Shown here piece by piece: positions 18,505-28,874 of a DNA stretch of 64,000 bases (its first letter is position 1; the number at the start of each line of letters is the position of its first letter). The notes below the pieces were generated by a model. That model ran no database searches, was not told where the DNA came from, and saw only the letters and a program-made list of their open reading frames with translations. Source of the DNA: Atriophallophorus winterbourni (Eukaryota; Platyhelminthes; Trematoda; Plagiorchiida; Microphallidae); the NCBI GenBank assembly GCA_013407085.1, contig JACCGJ010010830.1:124001-188000 (forward strand). Reading direction: 5' to 3'. The position numbers and the translations under genes were made by a program.

Positions 18505-18940
18505 GGTTTTGTTGTAGGCGACATACTACCCGGTTGCCAAGGCCGAAGTAGGGGGTTAGCTTAGGGGACCCCACCCGGAGCCTTTGACTCAAAAGTCTTC
18601 CCGCCAGGCAGCAGGGATTTTTCCTCAGGGTTCACTCCCGAAGCCTTTCCCGCAGTCGGGTATGCCGCAAGGCAGCGGAGGTTTGGAATCAGGGTTTTCC
18701 TTCCCTTAGATGGACTGCCTTCCCAGGCTAACGAGCTCCAACTGCCCGGAGCAAACTGGTTTTGAGGCGCCAGTCACCCGCCTTCGCCCTTTCTCCTGTC
18801 AGTAGAAGCAGTTCCGCCGCGTGCAGGCCAGGAGCTGGGCTTTGGTTGTCAGAGGCTGTTTGAGACGCACGCCATATGGGAGCATTTTATAGACAGTGAG
18901 AGCTCATCCCCACTGCCAACCCCGGCTGTGACAACCTTTG
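18505..18940 (-). other. 5' UTR of LINE B with terminal inverted pairing
   Basis: GC-rich region with no coding signature, upstream of the endonuclease. On the minus strand the first eight bases, GGTTGTCA (18936-18929), are complementary to TGACAACC (18851-18844). Terminal pairing of this kind is the P1 helix layout of HDV-like ribozymes known at the 5' ends of several LINE clades, but I could not complete the fold. Satellite sequence begins at 18941. Confidence 0.5.
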
Positions 18941-20120
18941 GCACAAGATCAAATTCTAGTCAGACGCTATGCAAAGTTTAGATTATGCTAACCAGAAACA
19001 ATTTCATTTTCATGATGACCAATCCCTTTTAACTTGCAAAATATCAATTTCCATCATTGGTGTAAGCTTGTGCTGATTAGTCAGCAATTATACACACTAA
19101 TCTGTGGGTGTGAACATGAATAGCATCTTCCAAATTAAATGGCGGCGAAAAGCAATCCTTTAGCTTGCGGCATTGCAATTAGTAGTGATCAGTAGTTGCT
19201 GCATCGTTTGCAAACTACAGGTTATAGATAACAAATCCCGCACATGTCTTGTTCTATCTAACGGTTTATATCAAGAAGAATGTCAAAACACCTAACGTTC
19301 GAATTGGTCTATTTTTGTAGTTCTTCCGAAGGTGACAATTTCTGAACCTTGGGCAGTCCATGAAAGGCGGAATGCCAAAATATTACTTGTTTTGTAGTGC
19401 GAAATCCTTTTTCGATTATTTTTTATTGATTCCACATATTTAATTAAAAAGGTTTAAACTCTAAATACATATGCATTATTACGCTAAACGTTATATAATA
19501 ATACATGCTGACTATATTTCACCTTCTTCAGGATTTTTTGTCGAATCTTCCGACGTAGCTGCAGAGTATAAATAAATAAAATATCAGAATAAACGCTATA
19601 TAATTGTGTATGGACTCATATGATCAATTAGGTTGGTCATACCAAAATAGACCAAGAGGTTCATACAACCGCATAGTGTTTATCGTTCTTCCACTGTTTC
19701 AAGTGCATGCTTCTTTCGATAATACTGTCCTTACCTAATGACGCTAACAGCTCGATCCGTGGTCTGATGTGTGTTTGATGGATATACATGCAAATCTGCA
19801 ATTTGGGTTCATAATACTAGGTTTGAATACTTTCTACATGTGATTAAGTAGGTTGTTCCAACCAAACTCATCAAAATGTGGCACATAAGGGCAAATTGTT
19901 TACAGTTCTTCCACTGTTTCAAGTGCTTGCTTATCATGATACGACTGTCTTTACATGATGAGTGCTAACAGCTCGAAACCGGTATCGCGCTATGTGTGAA
20001 TAATGAAAAGGCTTGTTAATGAGCACTGATTTCAAAAAGGTGTCTGCCTGGGTTCGACTTCCTATGGGCTTTTCGTTATGTTAGGATTAGGTCAACACTA
20101 ATGCGCCGGTGCTCGAGAGT
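18941..20120 (+). repeat. Satellite monomer 1 (type A)
   Basis: 1180 bases. The second half carries TTCACCTTCTTCAGGATTTTTTG (about 19518-19540) like monomer 4. Its first internal core copy reads CTCGATCCGTGG instead of CTCGAAACCGGT. Confidence 0.88.
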
Positions 20121-21269
20121 GCACAAGATCAAATTCTAGTCAGACGCTATGCAAAGTTTAGATTATGCTAACCAGAAACAATTTCATTTTCATGATGACC
20201 AATCCCTTTTAACTTGCAAAATATCCATTTCCATCATTGGTGTAAGCTTGTGCTGATTAGTCAGCAATTATAGACACTGATCTGTGTGTGTGAACATGAA
20301 TAGCATCTTCCAAATTAAATGGCGGCGAAAAGCAATCCTTCAGCTTGCGGCATTGCGATTAGTAGTGATCAGTAGTTGCTGCATCGTTTGCAAACTACAG
20401 GTTATAGATAACAAATCCCGCACATGTCTTGTTCTATTCAACGATTTGTATCAAGAAGAATGTCAAAACACCTAACGTTCGAATTGGTCTATTTTTGTAG
20501 TTCTTCCGAAGGTGACATTTTCTGAACCTTGGGCAGTCCATGAAAGGCGGAATGCCAAAATATTACTTGTTTTGTAGTGCGAAATCCTTTTTCGATTATT
20601 TTTTATTGATTCCACATATTTAAGTAAAAAAAGGTTTAAACTCCAATTACATATGCTGCTAAACGTTATTTAATACTACATGCTGACTAACATTCATCTC
20701 CAACATTAGATCCTGATGATAATTCGTGCTGATCTGCAGAGGAAAATTAATTAAATTTCAGAATAAACGCTATATAATTGTGTATGGACACATGTGATCA
20801 ATTAGGTTGGTCATACCAAAATAGACCAAGAGGTTCATACAACCGCATAGTGTTTATCATTCTTACACTATTTCAAGTGCATGCTCCTTTTTATAAAATT
20901 GTCCTTACCTAATGAATGCTAACAGCTCGAAACCGGTGTTTGATGGATATACATGCAAATCTGCATTTTGTGTTCATAATACCAGGTTCGAATGCTTTTT
21001 ACATGTGATTAAACAGGATGTTTCTACCAAACCTATCCAAATATGGCATATAAGGGCAAATTCCACTGTTTCAAGTGCTTGCTTTTCATGATCTGACCGT
21101 TCTTTCTTAATTAAGGCTAACAGCTCGAAACCGGTAAAGGGTTATGTGTGTGATGAATAGACTTGTAAATGAGCACTTATTTAAAAATGTTGTCAGCTTA
21201 GGTGCGATTCCCTATAATTTTTCGGTGTCTAAGGTTTAGGTCAACTCTAATGCGCCTGTGCTCGAGAGT
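20121..21269 (+). repeat. Satellite monomer 2 (type B)
   Basis: 1149 bases. First half like monomers 1 and 4; second half (TTTAAGTAAAAAAAGG; GATCCTGATGAT near 20709) like monomer 5 and somewhat shorter than type A. Confidence 0.88.
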
Positions 21270-21773
21270 GCACAAGATCAAATTCTAGTCACACGCTGCT
21301 CAAAGTGTAGATTATGTAAACTAGAAACAATTTTGTTTACTTGATGACAAATCTTTTTAAGTTCCGAAATATTCATTATAATCCTTTGTGTAAGCTTGCG
21401 CATTTTAGTTCAAAATTATACACGCTAATCTATAGGAGTCTCGATGAAAAGCATGCTACATATAAAATGCCGGCGAAAAGCATTCCATTATCTTGCGCGA
21501 ATTTAATTAGCAGTGATCAGTGATGGCTGCATCGTTGGCAAACTGAAGGTCACAAATCCGCACATGATTTGTTCTCTCTAACGGTCATGAAGATTGCCAA
21601 CACATACCGTTCGAATTGGTCTATTTCTCTAGTTGTTCCAACGGTAACATTTTTTTAATTAGGTGGAGTACGAAAAATCGCAATGCACAAAGTTCGCTTA
21701 TTTTGCGCAGCAAGAGAATTTATCGAATAATATTTAGTGATTCCAATTATTTAATTGCAAAATGTTTAAAGTG

Positions 21774-21822
<49 letters not shown>

Positions 21823-22449
21823 TATAATACATGCTGACTATATTTCACCTTCAACATCATTTTTTTGTTCTTCTTCCGGCTGAGCTGCAGGGGAAAAATA
21901 AATAAAATATCAGAATGAACGCTATATAATTGTGTATGGACACATGTGATCAATTAGGTTGGTCATACCAAAATAGACCAAGAGGTTCATACAACCACAT
22001 AGTGTTTATCGTTCTTCCACTGTTTCAAGTGCATGCTTCTTTTGATAATACTGTCCTCACCTAATGAACGCTAACAGCTCGAAACCGGTGGTCTGATGTG
22101 TGTTTGATGGATATACATGCAAATCTGCAATTTGGGTTCATAATACTAGGTTTGAATACTTTCTACATGTGATTAAGTAGGTTGTTCCAACCAAACTCAT
22201 CAAAATGTGGCACATAAGGGCAAATTGTTTACAGTTCTTCCACTGTTTCAAGTGCTTGCTTATCATGATACGACTGTCTTTACATGATGAGTGCTAACAG
22301 CTCGAAACCGGTATCGCGCTATGTGTGAATAATGAAAAGGCTTGTTAATGAGCACTGATTTCAAAAAGGTGTCTGCCTGGGTTCGACTTCCTATGGGCTT
22401 TTCGTTATGTTAGGATTAGGTCAACACTAATGCGCCGGTGCTCGAGAGT
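21270..22449 (+). repeat. Satellite monomer 3 (mosaic, contains (TA)n)
   Basis: 1180 bases. The first half (GATGACAAATCTTTTTAAG; GGTGGAGTACG region) matches monomer 6, and the second half, from a (TA)n run at 21776-21818 onward, matches monomers 1 and 4. It looks like a recombinant of two monomer types. Confidence 0.85.
21776..21818. repeat. (TA)n microsatellite in monomer 3
   Basis: About 21 TA units at the point where monomer 3 switches from type C to type A sequence. Confidence 0.95.
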
Positions 22450-23632
22450 GCACAAGATCAAATTCTAGTCAGACGCTATGCAAAGTTTAGATTATGCTAA
22501 CCAGAAACAATTTCATTTTCATGATGACCAATCCCTTTTAACTTGCAAAATATCAATTTCCATCATTGGTGTAAGCTTGTGCTGATTAGTCAGCAATTAT
22601 ACACACTAATCTGTGGGTGTGAACATGAATAGCATCTTCCAAATTAAATGGCGGCGAAAAGCAATCCTTCAGCTTGCGGCATTGCAATTAGCAGTGATCA
22701 GTGGTTGCTGCATCGTTTGCAAACTACAGGTTATAGATAACAAATCCCGCACATGTCTTGTTCTATCTAACGGTTTGTATCAAGAAGAATGTCAAAACAC
22801 CTAACGTTCGAATTGGTCTATTTTTGTAGTTCTTCCGAAGGTGACAATTTCTGAACCTTGGGCAGTTCATGAAACGCGGAATGCCAAAATATTACTTGTT
22901 TTGTAGTGCGAAATCCTTTTTCGATTATTTTTTATTGATTCCACATATTTAATTAAAAAGGTTTAAACTCTAAATACATATGCATTATCACGCTAAACGT
23001 TATATAATAATACATGCTGACTATATTTCACCTTCTTCAGGATTTTTTGTCGAATCTTCCGGCTGAGCTGCAGAGCATAAATAAATAAAATATCAGAATA
23101 AACGCTATATAATTGTGTATGGACTCATATGATCAATTAGGTTTGTCATACCAAAATAGACCAAGAGGTTCATACAACCGCATAGTGTTTATCGTTCTTT
23201 CACTGTTTCAAGTGCATGCTTCTTTTGATAATACTGTCCTTACCTAATGAACGCTAACAGCTCGAAACCGGTGGTCTGATGTGTGTTTGATGGATATACA
23301 TGCAAATCTGCAATTTGGGTTCATAATACTAGGTTTGAATACTTTCTACATGTGATTGAGTAGGTTGTTCCTACCAAACTCATCAAAATGTGGCACATAA
23401 GGGCAAATTGTTTACAGTTCTTCCACTGTTTCAAGTGCTTGCTTATCATGATACGACTGTCTTTACATGATGAGTGCTAACAGCTCGAAATCGGTATCGC
23501 GCTATGTGTGAATAATGAAAAGGCTTGTTAATGAGCACTAATTTCAAAAAGGTGTCTGACTGGGTTCGACTTCCTATGGGCTTTTCCTTATGTTAGGATT
23601 AGGTCAACACTAATGCGCCGGTGCTCGAGAGT
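22450..23632 (+). repeat. Satellite monomer 4 (type A)
   Basis: 1183 bases and almost the same as monomer 1 along its length. Confidence 0.9.
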
Positions 23633-24788
23633 GCACAAGATCAAATTCTAGTCAGACGCTATGCAAAGTTTAGATTATGCTGACCAGAAACAATTTCATT
23701 TTCATGATGACCAATCCCTTTTAACTTGCAAAATATCAATTTCCGTCATTGGTGTAAGCTTGTGCTGATTAGTCAGCAATTATACACACTAATCTGTGGG
23801 TGTGAACATGAATAGCATCTTCCAAATTAAATGGCGGCGAAAAGCAATCCTTTAGCTTGCGGCATTGCAATTAGTAGTGATCAGTAGTTGCTGCATCGTT
23901 TGCAAACTACAGGTTATAGATAACAAATCCCGCACATGTCTTGTTCTATCTAACGGTTTATATCAAGAAGAATGTCAAAACACCTAACGTTCGAATTGGT
24001 CTATTTCTGTAGTTGTTCCGAAGGTGACATTTTCTGACCCTCGGGCAATCCATAAAAGGCGCAATGCCTAAATATTACTTTTTTGTAGTGCGAAATCCTT
24101 TTTCGATTATTTTTTATTGATTCCACATATTTAAGTAAAAAAAGGTTTAAAGTCTATTTACATATGCATTAATATGCCTAACGTTATAAAATAATACATG
24201 CTGACTAACGTTGATCTTTATCATCAGATCCTGGTGATCCTTCGTGCAGAGCTGCAGAGGAATAATAAATAAAATATCAGAATAAACGCTATATAATTGT
24301 GTATGGACACATGTGATCAATTAGGTTGGTCATACCAAAATAGACCAAGAGGTTCATACAACTGCATAGTCTTTATCGTTCTTCCACTGTTTCATGTGCA
24401 TGCTTTTTTCAATTATACTGTCCTTACAAAATGAATGCTAACAGCTTGAAACCGGTGTTCGATGGATATACATGCGAATCTGCATTTTGTGTTCATAATA
24501 CTAGGTTGGAATACTTTCTACATGCGATTAAACAGGTTGTTTCTACCAAACCTATCCAAATAAGGCATATGAGGGCAACTTGTTTACAGTTAAAGTGCTT
24601 GCTTTTCATGATCTGACTTTTCTTACGTAATTAATGCTAACAGCTCGAAACCGGTAAAGGGTTATGTGTGTGATGAATAAACTTGTAAATGAGCACTTAT
24701 TTAAAAATGTTGTCTGCTTAGGTGCGATTCCCTAAAAATTTTCGGTGTCTTAGGTTAGGTCAACTCTAATGCGCCTATGTTCGAGAGT
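23633..24788 (+). repeat. Satellite monomer 5 (type B)
   Basis: 1156 bases. First half close to monomer 1; second half close to monomer 2, with ATCAGATCCTGGTGATCC near 24223. Confidence 0.88.
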
Positions 24789-25610
24789 GCACAAGATCAA
24801 ATTCTAGTCAGACGCTGCTCAAAGTGTAGATTATGCAAACTAGAAACAATTTGTTTACTTGATGACAAATCTTTTTAAGTTGCGAAATATTCATTATCAT
24901 CCTTTGTGTAAGCTTGTGCATTTTAGTTCAAAATTATACACGCTAATCTATAGGTGTCTCGATGAAAAGCATGCTACATATCAAATGCCGGCGAAAAGCA
25001 TTCCATTATCTTGCGCGAATTTAATTAGCAGTGATCAGTGATGGCTGCATCGTTGGCAAACTGAAGGTCGCAAATCCGCACATGATTTGTTCTCTCTAAC
25101 GGTCATGAAGATTGCCAACACATACCGTTCGAATTGGTCTATTTCTCTAGTTGTTCCAAGGGTAACATTTTCTAAATTTCGTGGAATATATAAAAATGTG
25201 GAATGCCCAAATATTGCTTGTTTTGTAGTGCGAGATACTTTTTCGAATAATTTTAGTGATCTATATAATTAATTGAAAAACGTTTAAACTATACTTACAT
25301 ATGCAACAATATGCTGAATAATATATAATAATACATGCTGACTAACCTTGTCCTTCATCATCAGATTTTTGTTGTTGTTTTCGTTGAGCTGCAGAGGTAA
25401 AATGAATAACATGTCGGAATAAACCCTATATAAATATGTATGGACATAATTTATTAAACCGGTTGGTCTTACCAACCTAAACCAACAGGGGCATACAACA
25501 GCAACGTTTTTACCATTCTTCCACTGTTTCAAGTGTATGCTCATATAGATCATATTGTTCTTACTTGGTGAGTGCTAACAGCAGCAAATCAGTCAATGTG
25601 TGTTTGTTCG
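24789..25610 (+). repeat. Satellite monomer 6 (type C, truncated)
   Basis: About 820 bases, matching the first half of monomer 3. Its second half is the most diverged of all (CAGCAGCAAATCAGTC at 25578-25593 in place of CAGCTCGAAACCGGT), and recognisable satellite ends near 25610. Confidence 0.82.
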
Positions 25611-27182
25611 ATAAAAATGTACGCAAAATAGCATTTTTGTACATGACCTAATGTAAAAAACTCATAAACTGAACCAGAAATATCATACAAAATTTCAAAA
25701 TTGTTTAAATTCATTAATTTTGCTGAAAAATTAGTTCATTATATTTTGATTTATTTATGCACCAAATCTAAGCAGACTGTGAAATGAAGATCAAGATGAA
25801 ATCAAAACAAACGACGGAAAAAATTCAAAATTATGCCAGTAAAGTTTTAATTATTGAAAATAAGCAACTTTTATGCAGAGTATAAACATCTACATTTAAT
25901 AAGTCGATAGAAAAATGGAAATAACATGACAGGAGAAAAGTATGGATTCAATTAGGATGAAAGTCTATTAAACTATTTATTTTGCAACAAAAAAGTACAT
26001 AAAACACATTGAAATTTTCAATCTCGTAGGATCATTTTAATCAACATTGGATTTCAGTTTCATAATGTACGAAGATTCTGTTATATCTATACAATATTAC
26101 CAATGTTACAAATTTAATTTTGGTAGAATTTTCTTTATCCAATTTAGTAGCAATTTTATAATACAATGATCATACAGGATTATATCACACGTAGGTTGTA
26201 AATCTCGTTTTAGTTCTAAACTAAAGTCAACATCCCGGGAGAGTTGAATTTATTGTAATCAAAAAAACAAAACTGAATTGGTTATACCAAACACCTTAAA
26301 AAGTATCTACTAAATATATTACGTCATACCTTATTTACATTATTGTTAATATGTTACTGATATTTTCATGTGATATAAGAATTCACGGTGGTACTGAACA
26401 TTGTAATATTCAACATTTCTCTATTGATAGTGGAATAAATTTCAATTTACGGCAGCGATCGCTGTGCCCAACACGTTTTTGTACGTTTCACTCTGGTGAT
26501 ATCACAAAAATGTGTTATTTATACTATACTATACTAATCTAAGTTACCATACATAATGTAGATCGGAAACATTACGTTAAAGTTTTGATTAATACAAATT
26601 TTAGTTTACACATGCAATCCTACAAGGGCTGTATATTTTCAGAACAATTGTGACGAGTTTGAATAATTAAAATCAGTTTTGTGTGATTAATGATCGCCGT
26701 TGCTTATACAATCGTATTCACGTGCAATTATCTCTTATTTCATTCCAAATTCATTGGTAATATTGAAACAAGAGGGGCGCTCCATCAAACTTATAAAATG
26801 TTTAAGTAACATTATATACATGCAACTATTCAATTTGATGAGTTTAATATAATGTGTTTTATGACCAACACAAATTATATCACTAGAGATCTCCTAAAGT
26901 CTGCGCAAATATCATTTGTGGGCATAGAAAATAAATCATGAATTATTAGACCATTAAAATTAGTATGTGCATGCAATAACCCTGGAGGCAATCAGCAAAT
27001 CAATTGTGTTTCTCGAACAAATATATTATACTTCCTATCAAATTAAATGAATATTATGAAAATATTGTAAATATTTCATTTCGCAATGAATGATACCTAA
27101 CCTTTAATTTGCACTTACCATTGTTTTCTATAAGTGTAATATATGCAGTGCATTTGTGAAACATTATATTGGAATCATTAAA

Positions 27183-27223
<41 letters not shown>
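25611..27223 (+). repeat. Diverged ~1.7 kb repeat, copy 1, ending in (TA)n
   Basis: No gene. It aligns, with many differences, to 27224-28870: for example GGATTTCAGTTTCA (26049 and 27849), ACCAATGTTACAAATTTAAT (26098 and 27899) and TTTAATTTGCACTTAC near the end. A (TA)n run closes it at 27185-27223. Confidence 0.7.
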
Positions 27224-27226
<3 letters not shown>

Positions 27227-28809
27227 GGTGTTGAGTTTGTAATCAGGTAAAAATACAATCATTACGATAGATTGTGTAAGTTAATAAAAACCACGAGCGA
27301 GTATTAAACAGAGAATTTCAATTAGAATTCAGGTAAATAGGTGCTCAAGAACAGAAAACATCATATTAATCGAATGTAATAATTGAAGATGAACACTGAT
27401 CATAAACAAATCATATTTGCAACCCACGTTGTTTTCCTATAAATAAAGTGGAAGAAATATAGGCGATTTATAAACAGAAACAGAAAATTCCGACAAATTT
27501 TCAAATTTTAATAAATTCGTAAACGTTTGATGAATAATTCAGTCATAATACTTTTATTTATTCATTAAATAAATCTAAAAAGTCAACTAATTTTGAGATT
27601 AAGAGAAGCTACGAAACAATTTCAAAATTATGCGAGTGATGTTTCACTTATTAAAGATAAACGGATGTTTTACTAACAGTCTAAACTTCTAAATGCAGGT
27701 TGTAAAAATAAAATAGAAATAAATTAACTAGGAGAGAAGTACGAATACAAAAAACATCAAAGTCAATGAAAATATATATTTTGCAGTAAAATACGAATAT
27801 AAACGTATTTGAAATTTTTAACTTCGTAGGTTTAATTTACTCAGCATGGGATTTCAGTTTCAGATTTGTACTGACGACTCTGTTATAACTTTTTCTATAA
27901 CCAATGTTACAAATTTAATTTCAGTGGAAAGTTATCTATCCTATTTAGTACCTCTATTAATTTAAAATAATCATACATGTTTAAATCACACTGGTATATA
28001 AATAACACGTTTGGTACAAAACTGTGTATAAACCACTGGATGGTGTAACTCATTGTTTTCGAGCGAACTTAAACTGAATTGATTTTAGCAAGCATATTTA
28101 ATAGAATCTTCTGAATATATAACACCATATATCTGAATACAAATAATCTTTTAAAATGTTTTACTGCTATTATCGATTAAATCTGGGAGAATTTATCATG
28201 CGATATGTGAATTCAGCGGCAAAGGAGATTGTTTTATTAAATATTGTTATATTGTTAGTCGAAAATTATTCATTTAGCTGCAGATGTATCTTTGCCCCAC
28301 AAGTTTGTATAGGTTTTGGTCAAGTGTTTTCAAGAAAAATTTTAATTATACTATACACTATGTGGATCGGAATGTGACGAGTATATTAATTAAAATCTAT
28401 TTTGTGTGATGAAGTTTGCCATATTGTTCTCGTTCAATTACCGTCAAACGTTTCGTTATTTCACTCGAAATTGTTGATTATATTAAACTAATGAGATCAC
28501 ACACGATCAACGCTCGATCAAACTTGTAAAACCTATTAAAAAAGCATAATCCACCTAACAATTCAATTTGAAGAGATCAATATAATATGTTCTATCTCAT
28601 AAGTATTTCAAAATCATTAAAATCCGTTTGTGCAAGCAACAACACAGGTGGTATTCAACAAATTAATTGTGTTTCTCGGCCTAATATGTTGCACTTCCAA
28701 TTACATTGAATGAATAATGTGGATTGATGATACATATTCTTTAATTTGCACTTACTAGACTTTCCTATAAGAGTAATATATTAGATGCATTGGTAGAACG
28801 ATTTATATG

Positions 28810-28870
<61 letters not shown>
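27224..28870 (+). repeat. Diverged ~1.7 kb repeat, copy 2, ending in (TA)n
   Basis: Second copy of the preceding repeat in the same order, closed by a ~29-unit (TA)n run at 28813-28870. The 4.47 kb array begins directly after this run. Reading frames of 60-73 codons here (for example 28156-28377) have no family signature and I do not call them. Confidence 0.7.

Positions 28871-28874
<4 letters not shown>

Larger units (their letters stand above)
15161..18936 (-). mobile_element. LINE B: RTE-type retrotransposon, nearly full length
   Basis: About 3.78 kb, a typical length for an RTE LINE. On the minus strand: a 430-base 5' UTR (18936-18505), APE-type endonuclease (18504-17209), reverse transcriptase and C-terminal region (about 17180-15336), a 170-base 3' UTR, hairpin (15197-15181) and an ATA-repeat tail (15178-15161). 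The domains are intact but linked through frameshifts. The clade is that of schistosome SR2-like RTE elements, judged by motifs only. The left side abuts LINE C and the right side abuts the 1.17 kb satellite, without an evident target duplication. Confidence 0.88.
18941..25610 (+). repeat. Satellite array with three-monomer higher-order repeat
   Basis: Six head-to-tail monomers of 1.15-1.18 kb, phased here at GCACAAGATCAAATTCTAG. Starts: 18941, 20121, 21270, 22450, 23633 and 24789. Monomers 1 and 4 are nearly identical, 2 and 5 are alike in their second halves, and 3 and 6 in their first halves, giving a repeat period of ~3.51 kb (offsets 3509, 3512 and 3519). Within each monomer a ~220-base segment is itself duplicated (for instance CCACTGTTTCAAGTGC at 19691 and 19911). 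Small reading frames of about 60 codons recur in monomers, but none is conserved in a way that suggests protein. No gene seen. Confidence 0.9.

Noticed and set aside
20284..22804. Recurrent ~63-codon frames in the satellite monomers
   Set aside because: They are kept only in some monomers and broken in others by single changes (monomers 1 and 5 have a stop). That is repeat identity, not coding selection.
24205..24240. CTGATGA on the minus strand of satellite monomer 5 (also near 25360)
   Set aside because: No GAAA follows at hammerhead spacing and there is no stem II, so it is chance.
28813..28870. TA-rich runs as replication origins
   Set aside because: Simple TA runs are common in this genome and nothing else supports origin function.
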